A DNA stretch of 64,000 nucleotides from Clostridium saccharobutylicum DSM 13864 (GTDB lineage: Bacteria > Bacillota > Clostridia > Clostridiales > Clostridiaceae): positions 1,514,501 through 1,578,500 of the forward strand of contig NC_022571.1 in the NCBI RefSeq assembly GCF_000473995.1. The letters are read 5' to 3'. Of the stretch, positions 1 through 8,931 are shown piece after piece. A program made the position numbers and the translations under genes. The notes beneath the pieces are model-generated. The model did not search any database. It was not told where the DNA came from and was given only the letters and a program-made list of their open reading frames with translations. Each line of letters opens with the position of its first letter. Position 1 is the stretch's first letter.

Positions 1-1
1 T

Positions 2-469
2 TGTAAATCTTTATTTACAGATAATTCTATACCGGATAAGATTAGAGTTGGAACTATAGATATATCTAGAAAATTATTTTATGAAGTTACAAATGCTAGA
101 ATTGAAGAAATTTTAAATCATGTTAATATACAGTTAAAAAAGACTGGTCATTATGATAGAATTTGTAGTATAATTTTATATGGAGATGGAGTAAGCTATT
201 TTGAGGACATAAATGAAACCGTTGATAATATCTTTGAAAGAAAAACGAAGGTTATAACAAAAACTGATTTAGGAATAAAAAATTCAGAAAATATAACTTC
301 TTTAGCAATAGTTAAAGAAGTGTATGATAGATTAAATTTATTAGGAGATAATAGTAAAGTTCCAATTGATGAAAGTAAAAAAATAAGTGAAACAGAAAAT
401 TTACACAATAATGAAAGCGGAAATCATGTTTTAAAAAAGATTAAATGCTTTTTCGAGAAGATTTTCTAA
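2..469 (+). CDS. FtsA-like cell division protein, C-terminal part (partial)
   Basis: An open frame enters from the left edge and runs to TAA at 467-469 with no internal stop, giving about 155 residues. It reads like the C-terminal half of an actin-fold FtsA/PilM-type protein: a segment about ligand-dependent folding ([10 protein letters not shown]), then an '[13 protein letters not shown]' stretch resembling the phosphate-2 region of FtsA (typically I-V-L-T-G-G-G), and a charged tail ending in a cluster of Lys and Phe ([11 protein letters not shown]) that could serve as an amphipathic membrane anchor. FtsA tethers FtsZ to the membrane. Its position 14 bases before ftsZ supports the call. The G-G-G motif is imperfect (G-D-G), so it may be the divergent clostridial FtsA-like protein rather than canonical FtsA. 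Confidence 0.65.
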   Translation, partial: CKSLFTDNSIPDKIRVGTIDISRKLFYEVTNARIEEILNHVNIQLKKTGHYDRICSIILYGDGVSYFEDINETVDNIFERKTKVITKTDLGIKNSENITSLAIVKEVYDRLNLLGDNSKVPIDESKKISETENLHNNESGNHVLKKIKCFFEKIF

Positions 470-483
470 AGGGAGGAATTGTT

Positions 484-1611
484 TTGTTAGATTTTGAAGC
501 AGATATGCAAGAATTAACCAACATAAAAGTAATTGGTTGCGGTGGCGGTGGAAGTAATGCCGTAAATAGAATGATAGTAGAAGGATTAAAAAATGTTGAA
601 TTTATTGCAATAAATACAGATAAGCAAGCATTATTGCTTTCTAATGCAGATCAAAAAATTCAAATTGGAGAAAAACTAACTAAAGGATTAGGTGCTGGTG
701 CTAATCCTGAAATAGGAAAGAAAGCAGCTGAAGAAAGTAGAGAAGAAATTACAGCATCAATCAAGGGTGCTAATATGGTATTTATTACTGCTGGTATGGG
801 CGGTGGAACAGGAACTGGAGCTGCTCCAGTTGTTGCAGAAATAGCTAAATCTATGGACATATTAACTGTCGGTGTTGTTACAAAACCATTCCCTTTTGAA
901 GGTAAAAGAAGAATGAGACACGCTGAAATGGGAATTGAAAATTTAATGGAAAAGGTTGATACATTAGTTATTATTCCTAATGAAAGATTGCTTACAATGG
1001 CTGATAAAAAAACAACATTGTTAGATTCGTTTAAATTAGCAGATGAAGTTTTAAGACAAGGAGTACAGGCAATCTCAGATTTAATTACAATAACAGGGGT
1101 AATTAATGCTGATTTTGCTGATATAAAAGCTGTAATGCTTGATAAAGGATTAGCTCATATGGGAGTAGGTTTTGGTAAAGGCGACACAAGAACTCAAGAT
1201 GCTGTTAAACAAGCGATATCATCTCCACTTTTAGAAACATCAATAAATGGAGCTACAGATGTTATTATAAACTTTACTGGTGGTGCAGATCTTGGAGCAT
1301 TAGAAGTTTATGATGCAGCAGATGTTGTTCGTGAAGCTGTTGATCCAGATGCAAACATAATTGTAGGAGCAGTAATTGATGAAACACTTACTGAAGAAAT
1401 AAGAATTACAGTAATAGCAACGGGATTTGAAAGTGAAAATGCTAGTGGTGGTTCAACCTTAGAAGAAGTTAAAAAAACACAGGTACAAGAAGTTATAAAA
1501 CAAGAAGTAGCAGCTACTGTTGAGCAAAAGGAACCAGAAACAAATTCAAATAGCTACGAATCAGATGATTTAGACATACCGGTTTTTTTAAGAAGGCAAA
1601 AAAAACATTAG
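484..1611 (+). CDS. ftsZ: Cell division protein FtsZ
   Basis: FtsZ is the tubulin-like GTPase that polymerises into the division ring on the inner face of the membrane. The protein has the N-terminal nucleotide-binding loop ([12 protein letters not shown], about residues 19-30), the tubulin signature GGGTGTG, the T7-loop region ([11 protein letters not shown]) and a C-terminal conserved peptide ([10 protein letters not shown]) for FtsA/SepF binding. I choose the TTG at 484: an SD (GGGAGG, 471-476) lies 7 bases before it and the resulting start MLDFEADMQ matches clostridial FtsZ; an upstream ATG at 445 lies inside the FtsA-like gene. Length 375 residues is normal. A hairpin terminator follows directly. 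Confidence 0.97.
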   Translation: MLDFEADMQELTNIKVIGCGGGGSNAVNRMIVEGLKNVEFIAINTDKQALLLSNADQKIQIGEKLTKGLGAGANPEIGKKAAEESREEITASIKGANMVFITAGMGGGTGTGAAPVVAEIAKSMDILTVGVVTKPFPFEGKRRMRHAEMGIENLMEKVDTLVIIPNERLLTMADKKTTLLDSFKLADEVLRQGVQAISDLITITGVINADFADIKAVMLDKGLAHMGVGFGKGDTRTQDAVKQAISSPLLETSINGATDVIINFTGGADLGALEVYDAADVVREAVDPDANIIVGAVIDETLTEEIRITVIATGFESENASGGSTLEEVKKTQVQEVIKQEVAATVEQKEPETNSNSYESDDLDIPVFLRRQKKH

Positions 1612-1624
1612 AATAACATAAGAA

Positions 1625-1656
1625 AAGATGTGGTAAATTAACCGCATCTTTTTTTA
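1625..1656 (+). terminator. Rho-independent terminator after ftsZ
   Basis: AAGATGTGGT and ACCGCATCTT pair (one G-U) around a 6-base loop, followed by a run of T. It separates ftsZ from the sporulation cluster. Confidence 0.9.
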
Positions 1657-1785
1657 TTCACTTTATCAAAGATATCTAATAAAAAATATTTTTAATATTA
1701 AATTAGTTTTGAATGGAATAAAGTTAATTAAAATGTAAATATATGAAAAAAAAGAAAATTAAAAAATAAGTTTAATCCATGTGAT

Positions 1786-1819
1786 TGCGACAAATTTTTA
1801 AGAGAAATAAGTCTATAAT
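1786..1819 (+). promoter_or_regulatory. Candidate Spo0A box and promoter for spoIIGA
   Basis: TGCGACAAA at 1786-1794 is the reverse complement of TTTGTCGCA, 8 of 9 matches to the Spo0A box TTTGTCGAA. TATAAT lies at 1814-1819, 19 bases further on, and the spoIIGA start is 28 bases beyond. A Spo0A site near -35 of a sigma-A promoter with poor -35 is the known design of the Bacillus spoIIG promoter. The transfer to this gene is inference. Confidence 0.55.
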
Positions 1820-1847
1820 AAAGTTTAAACAGATAGGGGGATTTAAC

Positions 1848-2651
1848 ATGATAATTTATGTGGATGTTTTAATTTTAGAAAATTTCATCGTAAATTTATT
1901 TTTGTTAACTTTAACTATGAGAGTTATAAAACATAAAAGTAAATTAATTTTATTAATTACTTCTAGTTTTATTGGAGGAATGTACACAGTAGTAGTAATT
2001 GTTCCAGGGCTTTACTTTTTTAGAATTATACCTTTTGAAATATTGATAGCTTGCATAATGTTACGAATAGCATATGGAAAAACAAACTTAATAAATATGA
2101 TTAAGTTATTAGGAGTATTTTTAGGAGTGACATTTATGCTTAGTGGTATATGTTTTTTATTTTCACTAAAGCAAAATATATATATATTAGGGAATACATT
2201 TGAAATACAGAAGTATTCAATTAAGTATATTATGATAGGCACAATGAGCATATATATTATCTATACTAGAATTGCTGATTATGTAAGGGAGAGAATTTTT
2301 GTTAGTAATTATAATTTTAATGTACAATTTATTATCGGTGATAAGAAATATTGTTTAAATGGTTTTTTAGATACAGGGAATGAACTTAGAGAACCAATTA
2401 CAAATCTTCCATGTATTCTTATTGAAGAAAATATAATAAGTGATATAGGATTTGAAGGCAAAAATACATATTCTATACCATATAATTCAATAGGATATGG
2501 AGGTAATTTAAAAGGGATAAGAGTTAATAATATAAAAATTGAGAATAAAAATTTTGCTTATGGATTAATAGACGCAATAATATGTCCGTGTAAAGAAAAA
2601 ATGAGCGGAGAAAATGAGTTTAATGCGCTATTGCCAAGAGGCATAGTATAG
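1848..2651 (+). CDS. spoIIGA: Sigma-E processing peptidase SpoIIGA
   Basis: SpoIIGA is the membrane aspartic protease that removes the pro-sequence from pro-sigma-E in the mother cell after SpoIIR signalling. The start at 1848 has an SD (AGGGGG, 1835-1840) and gives 267 residues beginning MIIYVDVLILENFIVNL. About five hydrophobic helices occupy residues 1-150, followed by a soluble protease domain containing FLDTGNELREP, the aspartic protease signature D-T/S-G with catalytic Asp. The pro-sigma-E gene follows after 12 bases, the usual pairing. Length is slightly below the Bacillus protein (309), mostly at the C-terminus. Confidence 0.95.
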   Translation: MIIYVDVLILENFIVNLFLLTLTMRVIKHKSKLILLITSSFIGGMYTVVVIVPGLYFFRIIPFEILIACIMLRIAYGKTNLINMIKLLGVFLGVTFMLSGICFLFSLKQNIYILGNTFEIQKYSIKYIMIGTMSIYIIYTRIADYVRERIFVSNYNFNVQFIIGDKKYCLNGFLDTGNELREPITNLPCILIEENIISDIGFEGKNTYSIPYNSIGYGGNLKGIRVNNIKIENKNFAYGLIDAIICPCKEKMSGENEFNALLPRGIV

Positions 2652-2663
2652 AGGGGGATATTT

Positions 2664-3371
2664 ATGGAAAAACTGATTCTATTTTTCAATAGGTTACTAT
2701 GTAAATTTAAAATATTTAGAAGAAAGCTATATTATGTTGGAGGAAATGATGCGCTACCACCACCATTATCAAAAGATGAGGAAGAAGAATTAGTAAACAA
2801 ATTAAATAATGGAGATGAAACAATTAGAAGTATACTGATAGAAAGAAATTTAAGATTAGTAGTGTATATAGCTAGAAAATTTGAAAATACGGGAGTATAT
2901 GTAGAAGATCTTATATCAGTTGGTACTATAGGTTTAATTAAAGCCGTAAATACATTTAACCCAGAAAAGAAAATTAAGCTTGCAACCTATGCATCCAGAT
3001 GTATAGAAAATGAAATATTGATGTATTTAAGAAGAAACAGTAAAATAAAAGCTGAAATTTCATTTTATGAACCTTTAAATATTGATTGGGATGGAAATGA
3101 GTTACTATTATCAGATATATTGGGTACTGAAAATGATACAGTATATAATTTGATAGAAGATGAAGTTGATAAACAGTTATTGCTCATGGCATTAAAAAGT
3201 TTGAATGAGAGAGAAAAAGAAATAGTTAGACTTCGATTTGGATTAAATGGAACGAGAGAGAAAACCCAAAAAGAGGTAGCAGACATGCTTGGAATATCGC
3301 AATCTTATATATCTAGATTGGAGAAAAAAATAATTAAAAGACTAAAAAAAGAAATAAGTAGAATGATTTAG
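2664..3371 (+). CDS. sigE: RNA polymerase sporulation sigma factor SigE (pro-protein)
   Basis: First mother-cell-specific sigma factor. The 235-residue protein has an N-terminal pro-sequence of roughly 27 residues rich in basic and hydrophobic residues ([20 protein letters not shown]) that is cleaved by SpoIIGA, region 2 ([18 protein letters not shown] ... [16 protein letters not shown]) and a region 4 helix-turn-helix near the end ([22 protein letters not shown]). The gene lies 12 bases after spoIIGA with its own SD (GAGGGGG) and is presumably cotranscribed with it under Spo0A control. Confidence 0.97.
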   Translation: MEKLILFFNRLLCKFKIFRRKLYYVGGNDALPPPLSKDEEEELVNKLNNGDETIRSILIERNLRLVVYIARKFENTGVYVEDLISVGTIGLIKAVNTFNPEKKIKLATYASRCIENEILMYLRRNSKIKAEISFYEPLNIDWDGNELLLSDILGTENDTVYNLIEDEVDKQLLLMALKSLNEREKEIVRLRFGLNGTREKTQKEVADMLGISQSYISRLEKKIIKRLKKEISRMI

Positions 3372-3382
3372 GTTGTCTTTAA

Positions 3383-3412
3383 GTATAAAAGTATTGCCTA
3401 TCGGAAATAATG
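3383..3412 (+). promoter_or_regulatory. Sigma-F-type promoter for sigG
   Basis: GTATA at 3383-3387 fits the sigma-F -35 element GYWTA, and GGAAATAATG at 3403-3412 fits every position of the -10 element GGNRANAHTR, with 15 bases between them. The sigG start is 41 bases downstream. Forespore sigG transcription by sigma-F is the established scheme in Bacillus and clostridia; the site is seen here directly. Confidence 0.8.
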
Positions 3413-3453
3413 TTTAATGCAATGGATTATTACTTTCGAAGGGGTTGATACTT

Positions 3454-4227
3454 GTGATAATTAACAAAGTAGAAATATGTGGCGTTAATACTTCAAAACT
3501 TCCTATACTTAAAGAAAAAGAAAAAAAACAACTTCTTCTACAAATGAAGTCAGGAGATAAAAGCGCAAGAGAAACTTTTATAAAGGGGAATTTAAGATTA
3601 GTACTTAGTGTTATTCAACGTTTTAATAATAGAGGAGAAAATATTGATGATTTATTTCAAGTTGGTTGTATTGGGTTGATGAAATCTATAGATAATTTTG
3701 ATTTATCACAAAATGTTAAATTTTCAACTTATGCAGTTCCAATGATAATTGGAGAGATTAGAAGATATTTAAGAGATAATAATTCTATTAGAGTAAGCAG
3801 ATCGCTTAGAGATATTGCTTATAAAGCTTTGATAATGAGAGAAAAATTTATAAAGGATAATAATAAAGAACCCACTGTTTCGCAAATTGCACACGAACTC
3901 GAATTACCAAGGGAAGATGTAGTATTTGCATTAGATGCAATACAAGATCCAGTATCATTATATGAGCCAATCTACCATGATGGAGGCGATGCAATATATG
4001 TTATGGATCAGATTAGTGATTCAAAGGATACAGATGAAAGTTGGCTTGAAAACATTTCAATAAAAGAGGCAATGAAAAAACTTACAGATAGAGAAAAATT
4101 AATTTTAAATTTAAGATTCTTTAGTGGAAGAACTCAAATGGAAGTTGCAGATGAAATAGGTATATCACAAGCACAAGTTTCAAGATTAGAAAAAACTGCT
4201 TTAAAGCATATGAGAAAACATGTATAA
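3454..4227 (+). CDS. sigG: RNA polymerase sporulation sigma factor SigG
   Basis: Late forespore sigma factor. GTG at 3454 is preferred over TTG at 3445 because an SD (AAGGGG, 3439-3444) is spaced 9 bases from it and the product then begins MIINKVEICGV, the conserved SigG start. The 257-residue protein carries region 2 (LRLVLSVIQRFNNRGENIDDLFQVGCIGLMKSIDNFD), region 3 (ISRSLRDIAYKALIMREK-like segment RVSRSLRD) and a region 4 helix-turn-helix (TQMEVADEIGISQAQVSRLEK). Located directly after sigE as in other clostridia, but separately transcribed from a sigma-F-type promoter at 3383-3412. Confidence 0.97.
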   Translation: MIINKVEICGVNTSKLPILKEKEKKQLLLQMKSGDKSARETFIKGNLRLVLSVIQRFNNRGENIDDLFQVGCIGLMKSIDNFDLSQNVKFSTYAVPMIIGEIRRYLRDNNSIRVSRSLRDIAYKALIMREKFIKDNNKEPTVSQIAHELELPREDVVFALDAIQDPVSLYEPIYHDGGDAIYVMDQISDSKDTDESWLENISIKEAMKKLTDREKLILNLRFFSGRTQMEVADEIGISQAQVSRLEKTALKHMRKHV

Positions 4228-4245
4228 AAATAATATGAGTAAAAG

Positions 4246-4274
4246 AACTGGTATTTTAAAATATCAGTTTTTTT
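4246..4274 (+). terminator. Rho-independent terminator after sigG
   Basis: AACTGGTATTTT and AAAATATCAGTT pair with one G-U, and are followed by seven or more T. Confidence 0.85.
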
Positions 4275-4353
4275 ATTTACGGAATATAGCTGGTAATTAA
4301 ATTTTGTTTGTAATCATATAATAATGTTAGTTAGTATTATGGGAGGGATAAAT

Positions 4354-4617
4354 ATGGAACTTGAATTGCATTCACTTAACGCTATGAGAAACATGGAAGT
4401 AATAGATATTTTGACAGGCTCTAAAATTGGTTTTATAAAAGATTTTAAAATAGATTGTGACAAAAATAAAATACTATCATTAATTTTACCGGGAGAAATA
4501 AAATCTTGGTTCGGAAAAGAAGAGGAAAAGGAAATTTTGTGGGAGGACATAATTAAGATTGGAACAGATGTTATCTTGGTGAAAACAAAAGATGAAGGGA
4601 ATGAGAACAATATATAG
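4354..4617 (+). CDS. YlmC/YmxH family sporulation-associated protein
   Basis: An 87-residue protein starting at ATG 4354 behind an SD (GGGAGGG, 4341-4347); an in-frame ATG at 4324 lacks a good SD. The sequence is a single PRC-barrel-like domain: 'MEVIDILTGSKIGFIKDFKIDCDKNKILSLILPGEIKSWFG', in which a G-x-I-G-x-I/F-x-D pattern and a short acidic region recall PRC barrels. In Bacillus the homologue ylmC sits directly after sigG, and the same position is seen here. Precise function is not established; a role in sporulation is inferred from context. Confidence 0.85.
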   Translation: MELELHSLNAMRNMEVIDILTGSKIGFIKDFKIDCDKNKILSLILPGEIKSWFGKEEEKEILWEDIIKIGTDVILVKTKDEGNENNI

Positions 4618-4689
4618 CCAGATTTTAAAAATATATGTATAATGTTATTAGATTATATGATATACGAAAGCAAAGAGGTGATCAATAGA

Positions 4690-5139
4690 ATGAAATGTCC
4701 ATTTTGTGGGTTTGAAGAAAGCAAAGTTGTTGATTCTAGATCAACAGATGATAATACTACAATTAGAAGAAGACGAGAATGCTTAAAATGCTCTAAACGA
4801 TATACTACTTATGAAAAAATAGAGGATTTTCCTATTTTGGTAATTAAAAAAGATTTGACTAGAGAAAATTTTAATAAGGAAAAAATAATTAATGGATTAA
4901 TTATTGCGTGCCAAAAAAGGCCTGTATCAAGAAAACAGATTGAAGATATGGCATATGATATTGAGAAAACAATATCAAATAGTATGCTTACAGAAATTCC
5001 ATCAAAGGATATAGGCGAAATGGTTATGATTAGATTAAAGGAAGTAGACGAAATATCTTATGTAAGATTTGCATCAGTGTATAGACAATTTAAAGATATA
5101 AATACTTTCCTGGAAGAGATAAAAAATCTTATAACATAG
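4690..5139 (+). CDS. nrdR: Transcriptional regulator NrdR
   Basis: NrdR is the zinc-ribbon/ATP-cone repressor of ribonucleotide reductase genes. Start ATG 4690 follows an SD GAGGTG at 4675-4680 and gives 149 residues beginning MKCPFCGF. The zinc ribbon has two pairs, C-P-F-C near residues 3-6 and C-L-K-C near residues 31-34. The ATP-cone follows ([30 protein letters not shown]), a domain that binds ATP or dATP. No reductase gene is present in the window, so targets are elsewhere. Followed by a strong hairpin. Confidence 0.96.
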   Translation: MKCPFCGFEESKVVDSRSTDDNTTIRRRRECLKCSKRYTTYEKIEDFPILVIKKDLTRENFNKEKIINGLIIACQKRPVSRKQIEDMAYDIEKTISNSMLTEIPSKDIGEMVMIRLKEVDEISYVRFASVYRQFKDINTFLEEIKNLIT

Positions 5140-5142
5140 TAT

Positions 5143-5178
5143 AAAAGGATATTGAAAATTCTAATTCAATATCCTTTT
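5143..5178 (+). terminator. Terminator after nrdR
   Basis: A perfect 14-bp stem (AAAAGGATATTGAA with TTCAATATCCTTTT) around an 8-base loop. A on the left and T on the right means it may act on both strands. Confidence 0.8.
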
Positions 5179-5404
5179 AAATTTAAACTTTAGAGTATGT
5201 ATTTATATTTATGTCTAAAAAATGTTAGATATAAGTTAAACTTTGGTTAAGAAAAGTGCTAAATCGTCAAGAGAATGTTAATATTAATATAGCAGGATAA
5301 ATTTACTTGAAGTATTAAGTTCATATTTATTTAGATTAAAAATTGTATTATTTTATTATAAAAATATTAATAATACTTTTATAATAAATTTGGGAGGATA
5401 TATA

Positions 5405-6145
5405 ATGAAAAAATTAAAATTAGAATCATTAGATAGACAAAAAGATTTCACTGTGATAGATTGTAATAATTTTGAAGTTGTATTTACAAATGCTGAAATG
5501 AATAGGAGTTTTAATAGAAATACAGAAGAAGGGATAAATGAAATAAACTCTTTACAAAAAGAATTTAATGTAGATGATGTGATATATCTTAAACAAATTC
5601 ATAGTGATAAGGTATTGGAGTATAAATCAAATATAGATAATATTAAAAATGAGGAAGGGGATGCAATAATAACAAATGAAAAGAACGTTATTATTGGAGT
5701 ATTTACTGCTGATTGTGTACCAGTTATATTATTCGATCAAGCAAATGGTGCAGCTGCCGCAATTCATAGTGGTTGGAGAGGAACTTTTGAATCAATTACA
5801 TTTAAAACCATTGAAAAAATGAAAGAAAGATTTAATACTGATGGGAAAGATATTATTGCATATATAGGACCACACATAAGAAAATGTTGTTATGAAGTAT
5901 CTGAGGAATTGAAAGAAAAATTTATCCAAAAGAAAAATAACATAGAAGAAAATAATATGTTTAATGGTAGGAATCTTAATTTGGAAATTTGCATAATATC
6001 TGATTTAAAAAGAGCAGGTGTAGAAGAACATAATATAAATAGTATAGATTTATGTACGTATTGTAGTGATGATATAAAGTTACATTCATATAGAAAATCA
6101 GAAGGAGCATATGGAAGAATGTTTTCTTTTATTATTTTACGCTAA
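5405..6145 (+). CDS. pgeF: Purine nucleoside phosphorylase / polyphenol oxidase family protein (YfiH, PgeF)
   Basis: A 246-residue DUF152-family protein. Members are zinc-dependent enzymes reported to act as purine nucleoside phosphorylase/adenosine deaminase, and E. coli PgeF corrects misincorporated L-Ser in peptidoglycan precursors. Motifs seen: IHSDKV, GDAIITNE, FTADCVPVILFD (metal-binding Cys), IHSGWRGT (His, catalytic region), GPHIRKCCYEV (Cys ligands) and C-terminal LCTYCSDDIKLHSYRK. Start ATG 5405 follows GGGAGG. It ends 12 bases before phoP and may share a transcript with it. An 8-bp inverted repeat (GTATTATT/AATAATAC, 5345-5376) lies just upstream. Confidence 0.93.
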   Translation: MKKLKLESLDRQKDFTVIDCNNFEVVFTNAEMNRSFNRNTEEGINEINSLQKEFNVDDVIYLKQIHSDKVLEYKSNIDNIKNEEGDAIITNEKNVIIGVFTADCVPVILFDQANGAAAAIHSGWRGTFESITFKTIEKMKERFNTDGKDIIAYIGPHIRKCCYEVSEELKEKFIQKKNNIEENNMFNGRNLNLEICIISDLKRAGVEEHNINSIDLCTYCSDDIKLHSYRKSEGAYGRMFSFIILR

Positions 6146-6157
6146 GGGGGAAGCAAT

Positions 6158-6859
6158 GTGGCTAATGAGAAAATACTAATAGTTGATGATGAGGAACACA
6201 TAGTTGAGTTATTAAAATTTAATTTGCTTAATGCTGGATATGAAGTGATTACAGCTAATAATGGAATAGATGCATTAAAAATGGCAAAAAGTGAAAATCC
6301 AAGTTTGCTTTTGTTAGATTTAATGTTGCCAGGAATAGATGGATTTGAAGTATGTAAAGAAATTAAAAGAGATAAGAATATGCAGAAAACCTCTATAATC
6401 ATGTTAACAGCAAAGGGTGAAGAACTGGATAAAATATTAGGATTAGAACTTGGGGCAGATGATTATATCACAAAACCATTTTCGGTTAGAGAGTTGCTTG
6501 CGAGAGCTAAAGCAGTACTTAGAAGAACTAATACGTTTGATATAGAAGATGAGGAAGTTTACGATTCTCAAAATCTTAAAATAAATTTTGAGCGTCATGA
6601 AGTTTATGTTGATGGGAAAAAAATTGATTTAACTTTAAAAGAATTTGAACTTTTACAAATATTAGTAAAAAATAAAGGGAAAATTCTTAAAAGAGAAGTG
6701 TTATTGGATAAAATCTGGGGATATGAGTATATAGGGGAAACAAGAACTGTAGACGTTCATATTAGATACCTTAGAAAGAAAATTGAGCAAGATGACAAAA
6801 ATCCCAAGTTTATTGAAACTATAAGAGGAGTAGGGTATAGGTTTAATCCTATGGATTAG
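6158..6859 (+). CDS. phoP: Phosphate-type response regulator PhoP (OmpR family)
   Basis: 233 residues from GTG 6158 (SD AGGGGG at 6145-6150); an ATG overlapping at 6156 is in another frame. Receiver domain: acidic pair D10-D11, phospho-acceptor D54 (LLLDLMLP), T84 and K106 (ITKPF). C-terminal winged helix: EFELLQILVKNKGKILKREVLLDKIWG ... RTVDVHIRYLRKKIE ... IRGVGYRF, typical OmpR/PhoB DNA-binding domain. The partner kinase begins 2 bases later and the pst operon follows, so phosphate control is likely. Other OmpR-type roles cannot be excluded from sequence alone. Confidence 0.93.
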   Translation: MANEKILIVDDEEHIVELLKFNLLNAGYEVITANNGIDALKMAKSENPSLLLLDLMLPGIDGFEVCKEIKRDKNMQKTSIIMLTAKGEELDKILGLELGADDYITKPFSVRELLARAKAVLRRTNTFDIEDEEVYDSQNLKINFERHEVYVDGKKIDLTLKEFELLQILVKNKGKILKREVLLDKIWGYEYIGETRTVDVHIRYLRKKIEQDDKNPKFIETIRGVGYRFNPMD

Positions 6860-6861
6860 TT

Positions 6862-8559
6862 ATGAAAAATAAGATATTAGGTTTAATTATGATAACAGTT
6901 CTGTTTGTAATATTAATTTTGACATCATCATTTATTATAGAAATAAATATGCAGCAAATAAAAAATACAAAAGAGGAACTTAGAAATGTTAATAATTTAA
7001 TTTCTCAATTTGGTGATAATATTGAAACTAAAATTGATGAAATGCCAAATATAAAGATTAATGATATGGGTATAAGATTAACTCTTATAGATAATGATGG
7101 AAATGTGTTGTATGATAATGAAGAAAAAAGTACTGAAAATCATAAAGATAGGTCAGAAATTAAAGAAGCTATGGAAAACGGTGAGGGTTATGCAACAAGA
7201 TATAGTGATACTATAAAAGTTAAGCTTATGTATTATGCTACTAGATTAGATAATAATCTAATTATTAGGAGTGCAGTGCCTATAAAAACAATAACAGTTT
7301 TGCAAAAAGAGAACATTAAATCTTATTTATTAATTTTATTTATAGTTGTTCTATTTTCGATATTCCTATCATTAAGGCTGGTCAGGAGAATAATAGAGCC
7401 AGTCAAAGAACTAGAAAGTGTAACTTTTAAAATGGCTAATGGAGATTATAAAATAAGAGCGAATGTAAAAACAAATGATGAACTTGGCAGTTTGGGAAGT
7501 AGTTTCAATAATATGGCTGAGCAATTGCAAATAAAAATTTACGAGGTTATAGAAAAGCAAAATAAAATAGAATCTATATTAAACAGCATGGATAGTGGAG
7601 TTGTTGCAGTAGACAATAATAATAATGTTATATCAATTAATCCATGTGCAGAGTTAATTCTTGGAATAAAAAAGAATATTATAGGACAATGTTTATCTGA
7701 TTATATAACAGATTATGATATAAGTAGTTTCATTGCTGAGGAAGATGAGAATGATAAGGAAATAAAAATACTTCATCCTATAGAAAGAGATTTGAAAATT
7801 AAAAAATCTGAAATGATCAATGGAAGAGAAAATATAGGAAAGGTTATAACATTTCAAGATATTACAGATATGAAAAGGGTTGAGCTTATGAGAAGCCAAT
7901 TCGTGGCAAATGTATCTCATGAATTGAAAACGCCTTTGACATCTATTAAGGGATTTGCTGAAACTTTGAGATTTGTAAATGACAATGAAACTAGAGAAAA
8001 GTTTTTAGATATAATAGATAAAGAGGCGGAAAGATTAACACGATTAATTAACGATATATTAATATTGTCAAATATTGAAAGTAATTTGGTCGCAGATGTA
8101 GAAGAATTTTTACCAGGTGATGTAATTGATGACGTATTAAATATTATGAAAAAAACTGCAGCAAGTAAAGATATAATGCTAGAATTTGAAGATAGTAATA
8201 GTGAGCTTATATTAGGAGATAGAGATAAATTTTATCAATTAGGATTAAATATAATTGAAAATGCTATAAAGTATTCAAAAGATAATAAAGGAAAAGTAAA
8301 GATATTAAGCTATAGTAGTAGTGATGGATATTATCATTTAAATGTAACTGACAATGGAATAGGAATACCAAAAGAAGATGTGCCAAGAATATTTGAGCGC
8401 TTTTATAGAGTTGATAAATCAAGGAAAAAAGGTGGAACAGGTCTTGGATTGGCAATTGTGAAGCATATAGTGAAAACATTTAATGGTGATATTTGTGTTG
8501 AAAGTGAACTACGGGAAGGAACAACTTTTAAAGTGAAAATTCCATATATATATAGTTAG
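6862..8559 (+). CDS. phoR: Phosphate-type sensor histidine kinase PhoR
   Basis: 565-residue membrane sensor. Order: transmembrane helix at about 5-27, extracytoplasmic sensor about 28-150, second helix about 154-172, HAMP (RLVRRIIEPVKELESVTFKMANGDYKIRA region), PAS (SILNSMDSGVVAVDNNNNVISIN), HisKA with phospho-acceptor H353 in VSHELKTPLTSIKG, and HATPase with N box (LNIIENAIKYSKD), G1 (DNGIGIP), F box and G2 (GGTGLGLAIVKHIV). The architecture matches PhoR, which phosphorylates PhoP under phosphate limitation. It is translationally close to phoP (2-base gap) and is followed by a strong terminator. Confidence 0.93.
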   Translation: MKNKILGLIMITVLFVILILTSSFIIEINMQQIKNTKEELRNVNNLISQFGDNIETKIDEMPNIKINDMGIRLTLIDNDGNVLYDNEEKSTENHKDRSEIKEAMENGEGYATRYSDTIKVKLMYYATRLDNNLIIRSAVPIKTITVLQKENIKSYLLILFIVVLFSIFLSLRLVRRIIEPVKELESVTFKMANGDYKIRANVKTNDELGSLGSSFNNMAEQLQIKIYEVIEKQNKIESILNSMDSGVVAVDNNNNVISINPCAELILGIKKNIIGQCLSDYITDYDISSFIAEEDENDKEIKILHPIERDLKIKKSEMINGRENIGKVITFQDITDMKRVELMRSQFVANVSHELKTPLTSIKGFAETLRFVNDNETREKFLDIIDKEAERLTRLINDILILSNIESNLVADVEEFLPGDVIDDVLNIMKKTAASKDIMLEFEDSNSELILGDRDKFYQLGLNIIENAIKYSKDNKGKVKILSYSSSDGYYHLNVTDNGIGIPKEDVPRIFERFYRVDKSRKKGGTGLGLAIVKHIVKTFNGDICVESELREGTTFKVKIPYIYS

Positions 8560-8600
8560 AACAAAATTTGAAATATAACAATTAAATAATTATTATTTTA

Positions 8601-8632
8601 TTAAGTCCAAGTAAATATTTACTTGGACTTAA
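8601..8632 (+). terminator. Terminator-like hairpin after phoR
   Basis: A perfect 15-bp palindrome (TTAAGTCCAAGTAAA with its reverse complement) followed by an AT-rich stretch. It separates phoPR from pst. The rest of the 372-base gap between phoR and pstS (8633-8780) shows no gene; a possible short frame starting near 8680 is only seven codons. Confidence 0.75.
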
Positions 8633-8780
8633 TATTTTATTATTTGCTTTATTGTTAAAAGAAAGACAACTGCTAAGAGGATGGCTTTGGCTAGTTTTAG
8701 TTAATCTTAATTTTGGATAAGAGATCTTATTATAATTACAGTGTAGCCACTTAAAGATTTATCAATCTTAGAAGTTTAAT

Positions 8781-8865
8781 TTTAATAAATGTTAAATTTT
8801 ATTAACATACTTACAATATAATTTAACATTTATCTAATAAATTATTAACTGAAAGAGTATATTAT
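8781..8865 (+). promoter_or_regulatory. PhoP-box-like direct repeats and -10 of the pst operon
   Basis: TTAACA-like hexamers recur on one face of the helix: TTAACA at 8802, TTAACA at 8823 and TTAACT at 8845, spaced 21-22 bases (two 11-base steps), with weaker copies between and upstream (TTAAAT at 8792). A TATTAT -10 candidate lies at 8860-8865 with no good -35. This is the arrangement of PhoP-activated promoters in Gram-positive bacteria. Start of pstS is 67 bases further. Confidence 0.65.
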
Positions 8866-8931
8866 AAAATCATAAGGAAAAAATAAAAAAGTAACCAACA
8901 TAATAACGAATTTATTGATGGAGGAATTAAA

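Noticed and set aside
660..860. Minus-strand frame inside ftsZ, and many similar antisense frames inside genes such as yicC, coaBC, plsX and smc
   Set aside because: They are complements of strongly coding, conserved sequence; their residue content is that expected from the opposite strand.
4282..4321. Possible sigma-G promoter before ylmC (GAATA and CATATAA)
   Set aside because: Spacing is 28 bases instead of about 18, and the -10 does not fit.
5345..5376. Inverted repeat GTATTATT/AATAATAC before pgeF as operator
   Set aside because: All A and T in a very AT-rich gap, so expected by chance; only mentioned in the gene entry.
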